From Komarekiella atlantica HA4396-MV6 (GTDB lineage Bacteria > Cyanobacteriota > Cyanobacteriia > Cyanobacteriales > Nostocaceae), in NCBI GenBank assembly GCA_019359395.1, contig JAHHHK010000007.1, positions 186,001-250,000 on the forward strand: 64,000 bases of DNA. Direction: 5' to 3'. The number at the start of each line of letters is the position of its first letter. Positions within the stretch are counted from its first letter, which is position 1. Shown here piece by piece: positions 35,845 to 46,065 of the stretch. A program made the translations under genes and the position numbers. The notes beneath the pieces were generated by a model. That model did not search any database, was not told the DNA's origin, and worked only from the letters and a program-made list of their open reading frames with translations.

Positions 35845-37344
35845 TTATGCGACATTTAAGAAGCCACTTTGAATCAAATAAGCGGTATAAGTCATCAACA
35901 ATTTAGAGTCAATTGGTGGACAAACAATAGAGCTACCAGCTAATGCGTGAAGAGTATCTTGGCAGCTAATGTGGGGTCTTCTGGCTTGCAAATACAAATC
36001 AGGAATGGTCAGTTGTTCATCAGACCAGCGCTCTAGTAAAAATGGTCGCAGGGTATATAAAGGATTGTCTACAGAAGACACATTATTAATTAACTCTGCT
36101 TGCCATTGTTCATAGGGAATCATCTCAACTGGATAACCAAAAGAACGTATCCACTCAACTAAATTCTTTAAGGAAATGGGTTGAGGATGTTGCAAATGGA
36201 AAGCCTTGCCTATAGATGATTTCTGCTTTGATAGATAAACAATAGCTTTGCTAACATAGTCCACAGGAGACATATCCAACATATAGTCTACATCGGGAAA
36301 ACTTCCCATTTGTAGACAGCCTTTGGTCATCAGATTGATAAAGTCATGTGTGTTACAAATACCTGTTTGGCTATCACCTGAAATTAATGGCGGTCTATAG
36401 ATAGTTACAGGAAGTCCTCGTTCACCAGCAATCTTAACTAACTTTTCAGCCACCCATTTAGTCTGAGAGTAACCCAGATAAATACCTTCCCAATGACTAA
36501 ATTCATCCTGTTCTTTAACTATTTTGCCAGCATAAGCAGGTGATTCAAAAACAGCAACACTAGAAACGTAATGTACAGGTTTGACTTTAACTAGACATGC
36601 CAATCGCAAAACTTCTTGAGTTCCTAAAACGTTAGCTGTCTTCAATGCTGAATAGGGATAAACATAATTCAGCAAAGCAGCACTATGATAAATAGTATCA
36701 ATGTTGGCAGCTAAGATTTGAAACTGTTCAGAGCCAATACCTAAAAGTGGCTGAGATAAATCACCAACAACAGGAATAATTCTGGAATTAAACTGTTCTT
36801 GCCAAACTGCATATTGTTGCAGATTTTTTTGGAGTTTGCTCTTACCTTCTTCTGCATTAGCAGCACGCACTAAGCAATATATATCTGCCTTAGTTTCTTG
36901 TAGTAATCCCTGGATTAAAAAAGCTCCTAGAAAGCCTGTTCCTCCAGTTAGAAAGATTTTCTTGGGTTCACCTAGTATTTTAGGTACAGCACCAGGATGA
37001 ATAGTAGGGTCAAGAACAGCTTCGGCTTTCAAATTTAGAACAGGGGCAGCAGTGTTGACATTTCCTGTATCTTGAATCTCTGACTTTTCTTGCAACTCTT
37101 CAGCTAAACGCTGCGAAAGAGCTTCAATATTTGGGTAATGCCACAAGAGAAGTGGAGACGGTTGAAATCCCAGCAATTTCTCCAATTTACCCACTAGAAT
37201 CATTGCTTGGGCTGAATCCAAGCCATAGCTTTCTAAATGCTCTTTGACATCTATTTCATCAGTTTCTAACTCTAGCAAAGCAGCCAGATTAGACACTAAA
37301 AATACTTGAATATCTGCTGCGGTACAAGTCTGTTTTATACTCAT
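35845..37344 (-). CDS. hglB: HGL synthase: acyl carrier protein plus thioester reductase
   Basis: The protein is 499 aa (also known as HetM). An N-terminal carrier domain (about 5-85) has the phosphopantetheine serine in [10 protein letters not shown] thioester reductase/SDR domain follows: [42 protein letters not shown] and [10 protein letters not shown] (Tyr/Lys pair). It releases the finished chain from the carrier as aldehyde or alcohol using NADPH. It is the last gene of the leftward hgl block, starting three bases after hglA; GGAG inside the hglA stop region is its ribosome site. Confidence 0.92.
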   Translation of the reverse strand: MSIKQTCTAADIQVFLVSNLAALLELETDEIDVKEHLESYGLDSAQAMILVGKLEKLLGFQPSPLLLWHYPNIEALSQRLAEELQEKSEIQDTGNVNTAAPVLNLKAEAVLDPTIHPGAVPKILGEPKKIFLTGGTGFLGAFLIQGLLQETKADIYCLVRAANAEEGKSKLQKNLQQYAVWQEQFNSRIIPVVGDLSQPLLGIGSEQFQILAANIDTIYHSAALLNYVYPYSALKTANVLGTQEVLRLACLVKVKPVHYVSSVAVFESPAYAGKIVKEQDEFSHWEGIYLGYSQTKWVAEKLVKIAGERGLPVTIYRPPLISGDSQTGICNTHDFINLMTKGCLQMGSFPDVDYMLDMSPVDYVSKAIVYLSKQKSSIGKAFHLQHPQPISLKNLVEWIRSFGYPVEMIPYEQWQAELINNVSSVDNPLYTLRPFLLERWSDEQLTIPDLYLQARRPHISCQDTLHALAGSSIVCPPIDSKLLMTYTAYLIQSGFLNVA

Positions 37345-37347
37345 TTT

Positions 37348-39018
37348 TTAGCTCTCCAATAGTGTAGAACAAGGGTGATAATGACTGTAATAATTAGGTA
37401 TTTGCAATCCTTGAATTTTTAAACTTTGGATGCGGTATAAAAAGACTGCACCAGTCATAATTTGGTCAGCAACATCAACTACGTAACGATTTTTGGGTTC
37501 AGATAAATAAGAACCACGTACCCAGTCATTGAAACTACCCATTGCCGGGCCACACCAAATTTGATAATCGACTTCTCGACCTTTTTCACCAGAACTAGAC
37601 CACCGAGAAGATAATCCTAAATACCAGCGGAAAATTAGAGCCATTTTCAGCTTAGAATTATTGACCGCTTTACCTAGCTTTTCAGGATTTTTTTGAGACA
37701 AATAAGTCGCAGTTCCTTCCCATACCTCAGCAAGACTTTTGCGAAAAACTTGCTTTTCTAATTTCTCTCTTTCTGGTATAGGAATGTCTTCAATCGAGTC
37801 ATAAGTTCGATATAATTCAAATAATTTCTGCGCTCGCATGGGGAACATCGTACCCCGTTTGAGAACTTGCAGTTTCACCCCCATTTCAAACATATCTGCG
37901 GCTGGAGCCATCATCACATCAGCCATTTCAGCTTGAGCGAGTAATTTCTTGGTATGTTCACAAGCTCCAGATTCAACGCATGACTGATTAATTGAGCCAG
38001 TCATAATATAAGCAGCACCCATCATAAAAGCTGCTAAAGCTGATTGTGGTGTAGCAATTCCTCCTGCTACGCCAATTCTAACGGGTGTTTCGTAATCATA
38101 TTGTGATTGAATTTCATCACGCAAAGAAATAATAGAAGGCAACAAACAAACCAAGGGACGATTGTCTGTATGACCACCAGAATCAGCCTCGACGGTAATA
38201 TCATCAGCCATCGGAACTTGGGCGGCAAGAGTTGCTTGTAGCTCAGTAATGAGTCTTTGCTCAACAAGTTCTTTGAGGATTCTAGCTGGTGCTGGTTGGA
38301 GAAATTTAGTCGCTACTTCTCGGCGAGAAATTTTAGCAATGACTTTATTTTTGATTTCAATTTGATTGGCGTCATTTAAACCAAGTCCAGCAGCACGGTA
38401 GTAAACAATGTTGGGAGTCAAGTCGAGAAATGCTGAAGCTTCTACCGTTCTTACTTGATATTTGAGGTATAAATCTACTGCACGTCGTTCAATTGCGGGT
38501 TCATTGGGGCTGTGAATTAAATTAAAAGCATAAGGGCCTTGAGGTAAAGCTTGTTGAATGCGATTAATCGCTGCTTCTAAACGTTCAGGAGTTAAACCAC
38601 CCGCACCAAAGGAACTCAAAATTTTCTCTTTACCGAGTGCAATCACCATTTCTTCAGAAGCGATACCACCAGCCATTGCACCAGTGACGTAGGCATATTT
38701 GACGCCATGAAAGGAGAGAAAATTGGGATCTCCTAGCTGTTGAATACGAATTGGTGGCACAAATGTCAGCAGTTCTGCTTGTGATGTTGTGCCATTTTCG
38801 GCAGGAGATAAATATCCTTCGTTAGTGACACCAATTTTTCCGGCAACTTTAACGATGTAGCAAGGTTTATCTAATACCATCAATTTATCTTTGATGGCTG
38901 ATTGCTCAAAAGATATAGATTCTAAAGAACCTTTCCACACTTGGTTTTGGTTATGAGAACAGGCAGCAAATCCAAGACAATTATCGTGTTTACTGAGTAC
39001 CGCATCTACGGTTGTCAC
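37348..39018 (-). CDS. hglA: HGL synthase: PfaD-type enoyl reductase
   Basis: The protein is 556 aa. It is a TIM-barrel flavoprotein of the 2-nitropropane dioxygenase/PfaD class: VTGAMAGGIASEEMVIAL, GVAGGIATPQSALAAFMMGA and YIMTGSINQSCVESG, which bind FMN. In polyunsaturated and long-chain PKS systems the separate PfaD protein supplies enoyl reduction in trans; the HglE/HglD/HglC proteins carry no ER domain, which fits. The symbol is by synteny and domain match with Anabaena. It precedes hglB with a three-base gap. Confidence 0.86.
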   Translation of the reverse strand: MTTVDAVLSKHDNCLGFAACSHNQNQVWKGSLESISFEQSAIKDKLMVLDKPCYIVKVAGKIGVTNEGYLSPAENGTTSQAELLTFVPPIRIQQLGDPNFLSFHGVKYAYVTGAMAGGIASEEMVIALGKEKILSSFGAGGLTPERLEAAINRIQQALPQGPYAFNLIHSPNEPAIERRAVDLYLKYQVRTVEASAFLDLTPNIVYYRAAGLGLNDANQIEIKNKVIAKISRREVATKFLQPAPARILKELVEQRLITELQATLAAQVPMADDITVEADSGGHTDNRPLVCLLPSIISLRDEIQSQYDYETPVRIGVAGGIATPQSALAAFMMGAAYIMTGSINQSCVESGACEHTKKLLAQAEMADVMMAPAADMFEMGVKLQVLKRGTMFPMRAQKLFELYRTYDSIEDIPIPEREKLEKQVFRKSLAEVWEGTATYLSQKNPEKLGKAVNNSKLKMALIFRWYLGLSSRWSSSGEKGREVDYQIWCGPAMGSFNDWVRGSYLSEPKNRYVVDVADQIMTGAVFLYRIQSLKIQGLQIPNYYSHYHPCSTLLES

Positions 39019-39168
39019 GGCAGTTATTCCTCAAATTATAAGCAGGACTGGGTACTGGGGATTGGGCATTATTATTCTTTTTCTGCACCTCTGCTTTTTT
39101 CCCAATCCCTAACACCTAATAAAAGTTGAAAGATGTAGACTCCCTAAAAGAGTCTACCCACTTCATTT

Positions 39169-42100
39169 TTAGGAGTCTTCGTTAAGCAGATTTTCGGCAC
39201 AAGCTAATTGCAATTGAATGATTTCACTCATTTGCTGACTAAAGTCTTGTCTTGCTTGTAAAAAAACAGTATGTGCTCTAGTTAACTTTGAATTATTAGA
39301 GTTGAGCTTCTGATACTGGGACTTATTTAAATCGAACATACTGATGGTTTTACCAAATTTTTGGGTTATGGCAGGTGGAGAAGAAATAGGTTGAGGAATT
39401 TGCTGCTCAATTGCGCTTAACTCAGAAGATTGTAATTGTTCTTTAAGTTCAAAACCGTTATCAATGATATTTTTCGTTTTGACTTCTTCTAGTTGAGTAT
39501 TGGATGGTAAAATGTGATGGGAATTACTTTTGTCTTGAGCGATCGCCTCAGCACTGTTCAAAGAATTTATTTCCAATTTTGGGAAATTAGGTATATTTAG
39601 CTGCTGTTTTTCGGTGCGTTGGCGCAGCCTCTCCAAAGGAGAATCGCGTCTAATTTGTTCACCTATATCTTGAAAAAGTTTCCGGTTTTCTTCACTCAAT
39701 ATTGCGTGAGTAATTGGGTTCCCACCTAGGGTTATTGTTCTCAAGGTTGTTTTATGGTTATTAGTTTCTGGGGTGAGGCTGTACAGTGGTGATAAATCTA
39801 CATTCACCTGATGGCTAAGTAGTTTTGCCAGCGCTTTGACCATTGAAGTATGGTCATCCATACCTCTACGATTTAGGGATATTGTGATGTGTTCTTGATT
39901 GCCGAGGGTTTTATCAATCCATCGTGAACAAACACTACCAGCACCCGCTTCGAGAAATATTCGGACACCATCATCATAGACACGGTTAACTAATCGGGGA
40001 AAATCTAGTTCTTGGCATAATCCTGTGGCAATATTGTGAGCAATAACCTCACTATCCAGTGCGATCGCTTGATAATTAGCCGCAGAATAGAATACAATAC
40101 CAGGAAGATTTTGCGATGGTAAAGTATTTACCTTCTTAATTTCCTCGTATTGCGATCGCATTGCCTCACAATGGATCACATGGTCGAAAGGAGCCGGGAA
40201 AGCATTACAACCAAGAGTTTGAATCACTCGCTGACAAGCTGCTGTCTCACCAGCAATTAAAACTTCCTCTGGTGTATTAATCTGAGTTAAATAAACATGC
40301 TTCTCATGTTTTAGACATTCCCTGATTTGTGATGGGGTAGCCATGAGAACATAAGTACTCCAAAAATCATTGTTTTGTGAACTTGGTGTTAATCCCCAAT
40401 ATTCACGCACCGCATTTTTCGGGCCAGATAACTTATCTCCAAACAATGGAGACGAATTTAAAGTGTTACTTCCACCCTCAAAATCACTCCAAACACCTTG
40501 GGCAACCATCATGCTAGTTTCACCCAAGCTATAGCCAAAAACGCATTGTGGCTTGACTTGAAAATCATCTCTAAAAATTGCCGTCATGTATCTGGCGAAA
40601 GCTATTTCACTTTCAAACATTGCCAGAGAATCATCTAACAATTGCTTTTCAAGAGTCTCTAATTGCCTAGTTGACAACTTATTCAAACTTCTGGGATAAA
40701 CCAGTTTCTCAACATCAGCAGCACGGTTGTAGAGATTATTACTTTTCAAGTCTTCAAAGACTTTAGGAAATAAGCGGAAGACAGTCCGACCAATACCGAT
40801 ATAAGAATTGACCGCCGCTGGATAAACGTAAGCAACTGCCCCAGTTTTACCTAATGGTTTAGCTGTGAAATAACTACCTAAAGGTGTTTGCCAATCTGTT
40901 CCATTTTCAAAAGCATTATTTACACCTTTGCGAGCCGATTCAATTTCTTTGAGTAATTCTTTTTTGTTGCGTCCTGTAATTGCTAGCGCATATTTTGCTT
41001 CAGGATGCTGCCCAAAAGTAGCAAATGTTTGACTAGCGATCGCCGCCAAAGAAGAACTATCCTCAATAGTATGTTGGAGACTGTTCAGCAATTCAGGTAA
41101 ATCTGATCTATTTTCCGCTGCTATGGGGAAAAGATGGAAAGGCATTTGCTCCAAATACCTGCTATCACGCTCCTCTTGAACGGGTTCTTCTGACAAGATT
41201 AAATGGGCGTAAGTCCCATCTATCCCCATACCATTAATTGCTGCGACTCTGCGTGTACCACCTTTGTCCACAAACCAGGGTCTTGATTCCGTGGCGACAT
41301 AGAAAGGACTGCCTTCCCAAATTTGGGGTGTTTTGACGCCAGACCAGTTGGGGGTTGCCGGAATGTATCTGTAATGCAGACACAAAGCAGTTTTGATGAG
41401 GCTAGCAATTCCCGATGCTACATAGGTATGACCAATATTAGCTTTGACACTACCTAACGCGCAGTGTAGACCATCTCCCACCGGCGGATAAGCTTGCAGT
41501 AAACCTGTAATTTCGGCTGCATCTTCTTGGGGAATACCACTACCGCAAACTTCCACATAGTTGACCTCTGTGGGGTCAATACCCGCCATCTGGAAAGCTT
41601 GGTTGCAAACTTGGTTAACCGTTCCCGCATCTACAGAGGTTGAATTAGCTTGTCCAAAACTAATGGCATCAATTACTGCATAGATGCGTTCATTATTTTC
41701 TTGAGCAGTTTCGTGACGCTTCAGGACGACTGCACCTGCACCTTCGCCAACCATCCAGCCATCTGCTTTCTGGTCATAACTTAAAGTATTGACACCAGTG
41801 TTAATTTGTGCATACTGGTTTCGCAGCAAGACATTTTCCACGCCGCCGGCTAAATCAACTGCACCAACAACTACAGCATCAACTTCCCCAGTAGTTAGTA
41901 GCATTTGTGCCACTTCCAACGCCTTGAGGACAGAAGTTTCCACCGCCGCAACTGTGAACGCTGGCCCGGTGAAATTCCACAGTGCAGAAATGCGACTCGC
42001 CATGATGTTGGCGATGTAACTGAGATATTCACCAAGTTCTACTGGATTGTGAACACTGTCTTTGACAATGCTTTCCAGTTGAGCAAGTTTTTCTTCTGGC

Positions 42101-43935
42101 AAAGTAATTCCTGCATCGTTCAAGCCATCTTGAATTTGCCAAGACGAATTCCATCTCTGCTGTAACTGATGTACAGAAAATTCGGCTTCTGCGGCAATGA
42201 TCACTGCAACATTGCTACCTTCTTGAATTTTCGCATCTTTGAGGGCGCGATCGCTCACCTTCAGCAGTAACAATTGTTGCGGATTCAGCTTTTCAACTTC
42301 ATTCGGGGGGATTTTGTAAGCTAAAGTATCGATATCAAAATCTCTGATATATGCTCCTACTGGTGCTTTCCCCTCAGTCAATCCGTATTCTTTGAGTAAG
42401 TTTTCTTGCTGTTCAATTCCGTGCCATCTGTTTGGTGGTAGGGGAATAAAATGCTGTTTACCATCGTAAATACTGCGTTCAAAAGCATCTAATCCATTGC
42501 AGCCACCAAAAAAGGCATCCATACCGACAATGGCGATTTTCGCTGGTGGAAGCGGTGCAATTGAGTCAACTGGTGTTGTAGTTCCTTGCTCAACAATTAG
42601 GTGGGAATTTGTACCGCCAAAACCAAAAGCACTTACGGCTGCTCTTTTAATTGATGTATTCTTGTGTGGCCATGCTGTAGCTTTCCTGACAATTTTATCG
42701 GCGGAAATTACACCACTTTCAGATGTTAAAGGATCTGAAACATTAATAGTTGGCGGAATTACACCATGAGCCATACTCAAAACTACCTTAGTCAAGCCAA
42801 CCATCCCAGCGGCGGTTAACAAGTGACCAACATTCGCTTTCACAGAACCCAGTTGCGGGGTAGCATGATGTTGACCAAAAAATGTTTCTATGGATTTGAC
42901 TTCGGTGGTATCTCCTAGTAATGTACCAGTAGCATGGCACTCTAGATAATCAATACTTTGAGGACTGATTTGTGCTTCAGTATAGGCTCTCTCAAAAGCC
43001 AAAGTTTGCCCTTTAGAATTAGGGCTAAGTAAATGCTTCCCTTTGCCATCATTCGATAGTCCATTACCGCAGATTGTGGCGAGAATATGATCGCCATCTC
43101 TAACGGCATCAGAATATCTTTTTAGCATTACCATGCCAATACCATCTGCGGGAGTTAGCCCTCTAGATGACTTATCAAATGGGGAACTAATACCATTGTC
43201 TGGATATCCTTGAACACCGGAAAATAACATCCGCACAAACAGAGAATCTGCACAACTAATTGCTCCAGCCAACATCACATCAGCTTTGTGCGATCGCAAA
43301 TAATGAGACGCTAGCTTGATAGCATAAAATGATGAAGAACAAGCAGCATCCAAACATAAATGAATCTGCGATAATTCAAAAGCTCTAGCAACTACGGCGG
43401 CTGGTAAGCCAGATATCATGGCATTGTATAAAGACGCTTTACCTGTAGTTGGGAAAGAAGCCAAATCGAGGTCTTCATGCTGCAAAAGTTCTCTAACAGC
43501 AGGCGTAATAGTTTGCTGGTAAATTGGAGAGAATAATTGATTAGAAAATTTTGTTGGGAATGAAAGATTTCCCAAAATTACGCCACACTTTGAAAGAACA
43601 TTTTGATTACCCCAATATCCACTTTGGACAATTGCTTGTTTAGCAGCATAGAGCGACCATTTAAAGGTATCATCCAAGCTTTCTGCAAGTTCTGCCGGTA
43701 GATTGTATTCGGATGGTTCAAATTGAAAATTGCGGATGTATCCGCCTTTGAGAGAATATGTTTTATCTGGTGTACCTTTAACTGGGTGGTAAAACATTGT
43801 CGGGTCTACCCCCATTTCCGCAGAAGTTGCAGATGATGTCGAATCTTTTTGAGCAATAAGATTCTGCCAAAATTCTTCAGGATTTTGAGCATCGGGGAAT
43901 AGACAAGATAATCCGATGATAGCTATTTTTTCCAC
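39169..43935 (-). CDS. hglC: HGL synthase: ketosynthase, chain-length-factor-like ketosynthase and acyltransferase
   Basis: The protein is 1588 aa. The first KS (about 1-455) is complete: DAACSSSFYA with the active Cys near 198, ECHATGTLLGD and VKANVGHLLTAAG. The second KS-like domain (about 465-915) has AAVETSVLKA where the Cys should be and EVCGSGI in place of HGTG, while VKANIGHTYVASG is kept, so it resembles a chain-length factor. An acyltransferase (about 1030-1330) has GYSLGE. The last about 250 residues are polar linker and helix without a clear domain. PfaC of polyunsaturated fatty-acid synthases has the same KS-CLF start. It lies between hglD and hglA. Confidence 0.9.
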   Translation of the reverse strand: MEKIAIIGLSCLFPDAQNPEEFWQNLIAQKDSTSSATSAEMGVDPTMFYHPVKGTPDKTYSLKGGYIRNFQFEPSEYNLPAELAESLDDTFKWSLYAAKQAIVQSGYWGNQNVLSKCGVILGNLSFPTKFSNQLFSPIYQQTITPAVRELLQHEDLDLASFPTTGKASLYNAMISGLPAAVVARAFELSQIHLCLDAACSSSFYAIKLASHYLRSHKADVMLAGAISCADSLFVRMLFSGVQGYPDNGISSPFDKSSRGLTPADGIGMVMLKRYSDAVRDGDHILATICGNGLSNDGKGKHLLSPNSKGQTLAFERAYTEAQISPQSIDYLECHATGTLLGDTTEVKSIETFFGQHHATPQLGSVKANVGHLLTAAGMVGLTKVVLSMAHGVIPPTINVSDPLTSESGVISADKIVRKATAWPHKNTSIKRAAVSAFGFGGTNSHLIVEQGTTTPVDSIAPLPPAKIAIVGMDAFFGGCNGLDAFERSIYDGKQHFIPLPPNRWHGIEQQENLLKEYGLTEGKAPVGAYIRDFDIDTLAYKIPPNEVEKLNPQQLLLLKVSDRALKDAKIQEGSNVAVIIAAEAEFSVHQLQQRWNSSWQIQDGLNDAGITLPEEKLAQLESIVKDSVHNPVELGEYLSYIANIMASRISALWNFTGPAFTVAAVETSVLKALEVAQMLLTTGEVDAVVVGAVDLAGGVENVLLRNQYAQINTGVNTLSYDQKADGWMVGEGAGAVVLKRHETAQENNERIYAVIDAISFGQANSTSVDAGTVNQVCNQAFQMAGIDPTEVNYVEVCGSGIPQEDAAEITGLLQAYPPVGDGLHCALGSVKANIGHTYVASGIASLIKTALCLHYRYIPATPNWSGVKTPQIWEGSPFYVATESRPWFVDKGGTRRVAAINGMGIDGTYAHLILSEEPVQEERDSRYLEQMPFHLFPIAAENRSDLPELLNSLQHTIEDSSSLAAIASQTFATFGQHPEAKYALAITGRNKKELLKEIESARKGVNNAFENGTDWQTPLGSYFTAKPLGKTGAVAYVYPAAVNSYIGIGRTVFRLFPKVFEDLKSNNLYNRAADVEKLVYPRSLNKLSTRQLETLEKQLLDDSLAMFESEIAFARYMTAIFRDDFQVKPQCVFGYSLGETSMMVAQGVWSDFEGGSNTLNSSPLFGDKLSGPKNAVREYWGLTPSSQNNDFWSTYVLMATPSQIRECLKHEKHVYLTQINTPEEVLIAGETAACQRVIQTLGCNAFPAPFDHVIHCEAMRSQYEEIKKVNTLPSQNLPGIVFYSAANYQAIALDSEVIAHNIATGLCQELDFPRLVNRVYDDGVRIFLEAGAGSVCSRWIDKTLGNQEHITISLNRRGMDDHTSMVKALAKLLSHQVNVDLSPLYSLTPETNNHKTTLRTITLGGNPITHAILSEENRKLFQDIGEQIRRDSPLERLRQRTEKQQLNIPNFPKLEINSLNSAEAIAQDKSNSHHILPSNTQLEEVKTKNIIDNGFELKEQLQSSELSAIEQQIPQPISSPPAITQKFGKTISMFDLNKSQYQKLNSNNSKLTRAHTVFLQARQDFSQQMSEIIQLQLACAENLLNEDS

Positions 43936-44100
43936 TGTTTATATCCTCATCAGCCGCTAGGCATTTAACTTACCTGTTTGGGTATTAGGCAAGAAGTAAC
44001 TAAGAGACGGTAGGATTTACGCTGTTCCCCAAACTTAATAAATGCAAGTCAAGATGCGATGAAAGCTTGCTAACTGAGTGTTAAAGGAAAATGACTGTTT

Positions 44101-44146
44101 GTAGTAAGCACTTTAGTGCTGAATTGAGCGCTGAAGCGCTCACTAC
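44101..44146. repeat. double-hairpin repeat with GTAGT/ACTAC ends
   Basis: The outer pair GTAGT/ACTAC encloses two hairpins, AGCAC-TTTA-GTGCT and GAGCGCT-GA-AGCGCTC, in the spacer between hglC and hglD. A copy with the same plan lies at 60800-60849, and a related palindrome at 57261-57284. Confidence 0.7.
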
Positions 44147-44161
44147 TAACCTGATAAATTA

Positions 44162-45892
44162 CTAGCTTTTGAGTAATTTCATAGACCAAATAATCGCATT
44201 AGCTCCGAGCATTTGTGAGTAGATTTGCCCTTGAGCATTGTGTATGATAAAGTTGGCGATCGCACTACTTGCTGTTTTGGCTTTTACTTCGCAAGAAACA
44301 TAAAAAGTTTCATTGCATGGTACAGCTGCAAATTGTTCAAATTTCTCTACTCTTCCAGGTAAACAACCTTCTTGATGGAAATGCTGTGTCCAAATCCATA
44401 AAGCGTGCATACTCAAGTCAGTTGTATAAGGATTCACCCATTGAACTGGAAACTGTCCTTGTTCTTGTTCGCTAATTCCTTGCCAAAAACATTCTGTAGT
44501 TATCTTTTCAGGACTAATGTTTAAAACTCTTTTAACTTCCTGAAAAGCTGGCCCGTGAAATAATGTAGCTCCCCCATTCTGATAAAAATCTTTTCCTGTA
44601 GCCGTAATAATATTATCCGGCTCAAGATTAATTGATTCGTAAGTGGGAACAATGGGAATTTCTCGCTGGAGATTGAGTTGAGCGCTAAAGTTATAATGAA
44701 CTTTGCCTTCTGGGTTTTTACTCCATATTTGAGCTTTAATTTCAATGTTGTGATCATTAACTTTAGAAATCTCTTGTATTTCTAAAACATGTTCCTTTGC
44801 GAGTTTTTCATTGAAAGTAATTCCTTTCAAAACTTTGAAATCTTTGTAACTAAACAATCTATAACCTGGATAAAGTTGCTCACAGGCATTGATAATCCAT
44901 GTCATTGCACAAGTGGCTGGTAAAACCGGATAACCAGCAATCATGTGATCCCGCAAAAAGGGATTTGCTTCCAATGTCATTTGGCGACGAATACGATAAG
45001 TTCGCAGTTCAGTATCTAACTCCATTGCAGGTGGAGTTAGGGGGCTACCAATGACAACTTGCGTATTATCGTGATGAGCGGGATGCAGTTCATTAACTAA
45101 CATTTGTGTCCCAACTTCTACAGGAATAACCTCAATTCCTCGTTCCGCAAAAGCCTTTTTGAGTTCCGGCGACACCATCCCACTATCCCAGGCTCCCCAA
45201 TTGATTGCTACTACATGACAAGCCGGATAGTTTTGTTTGATTAAATGCGCTGATTTGTTGAGAATTTCATTAGCGATCGCATAATCAGTTTGACCAACAT
45301 TACCGTAAAATCCTGTTACGGAAGAAAACAAAACTAAATGCTGAAGCTGATTCGGATTAATACAAGCAAGTAAGTTTTCTAAACCTTGAACTTTAGCGGT
45401 ATAAACTTTCTCAAAATCCTGTTCTGTTTTCTTTTCAATCAACTTATCAGCTAAATTTCCCGCACCGTGGATAATTCCTGTAATCGTACCCAAACGTTGC
45501 ACAGCAGCAGCTAATTTTTCTTGTAAAGCCGCTATATCTGTGACATCAACACTAATATATTCTGCTTGCGCTCCAGTTTGTTGAATTGAAGAGAGGGTTT
45601 TTTTGATTTCGCGGCTGGAAGTAATCTTGTTATAAACTTTTTGCACACTCATGGGTGTAGGCTTCTCGCCTTGAGCAAGAAGATTCTCCATGATCCGTTT
45701 TTTCAATGCGGAATCTTCAAAACAACCTTGAGCAAAATCTGGTTCGGTTTCTAATAGTTCGGAGCGACCGAGGAGGATGAATTTGCAGGGTTGGTGTTGT
45801 GCTAATTTGATAGTACACTCAGCCGTAATCCCTTTTGCACCGCCGCTCACAACAAAGACTGATGATGGGTTAAGCTGGGCTGTTTGTGTCAT
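44162..45892 (-). CDS. hglD: HGL synthase: ketoreductase plus dehydratase-like domain
   Basis: The protein is 576 aa. The N-terminal catalytic KR subdomain has VVSGGAKGITAECTIKL, LLGRSELL, IIHGAGNLADKLI and FSSVTGFYGN...YAIANEIL. A hot-dog dehydratase-type domain follows from about 300, with FLRDHMIAGYPVLPATCAM (the catalytic-type His in RDH). A full PKS KR normally has a structural half before the catalytic half; that half is at the C-terminus of HglE instead. The symbol rests on position upstream of hglC and KR content. Confidence 0.82.
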   Translation of the reverse strand: MTQTAQLNPSSVFVVSGGAKGITAECTIKLAQHQPCKFILLGRSELLETEPDFAQGCFEDSALKKRIMENLLAQGEKPTPMSVQKVYNKITSSREIKKTLSSIQQTGAQAEYISVDVTDIAALQEKLAAAVQRLGTITGIIHGAGNLADKLIEKKTEQDFEKVYTAKVQGLENLLACINPNQLQHLVLFSSVTGFYGNVGQTDYAIANEILNKSAHLIKQNYPACHVVAINWGAWDSGMVSPELKKAFAERGIEVIPVEVGTQMLVNELHPAHHDNTQVVIGSPLTPPAMELDTELRTYRIRRQMTLEANPFLRDHMIAGYPVLPATCAMTWIINACEQLYPGYRLFSYKDFKVLKGITFNEKLAKEHVLEIQEISKVNDHNIEIKAQIWSKNPEGKVHYNFSAQLNLQREIPIVPTYESINLEPDNIITATGKDFYQNGGATLFHGPAFQEVKRVLNISPEKITTECFWQGISEQEQGQFPVQWVNPYTTDLSMHALWIWTQHFHQEGCLPGRVEKFEQFAAVPCNETFYVSCEVKAKTASSAIANFIIHNAQGQIYSQMLGANAIIWSMKLLKS

Positions 45893-45941
45893 AAATCCTC
45901 TGGAATATCTGCGTAAATCAAATTACTTATTTCCTCTTTGA

Positions 45942-45998
45942 CTCTGTCTTGAAAAGTTCAGATCGCCGGAAGCCGGCGCTCCGACTTTTCGCTGCGTC
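45942..45998. repeat. conserved-flank hairpin element
   Basis: CTCTGTCTTGAAAAGT on the left and ACTTTTCGCTGCGT on the right enclose a GATCGCCGGAAGCCGGCGC hairpin core. Same flanks with different cores occur at 31719-31772 (inverted) and 60991-61046. It lies in the hglE-hglD spacer. Confidence 0.75.
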
Positions 45999-46065
45999 CT
46001 CTGCGGTTATAAAATTTAAACGAACCGCAGAGGCGCAGAGAACGCAGAGAGAAGAGATGAGGTGA

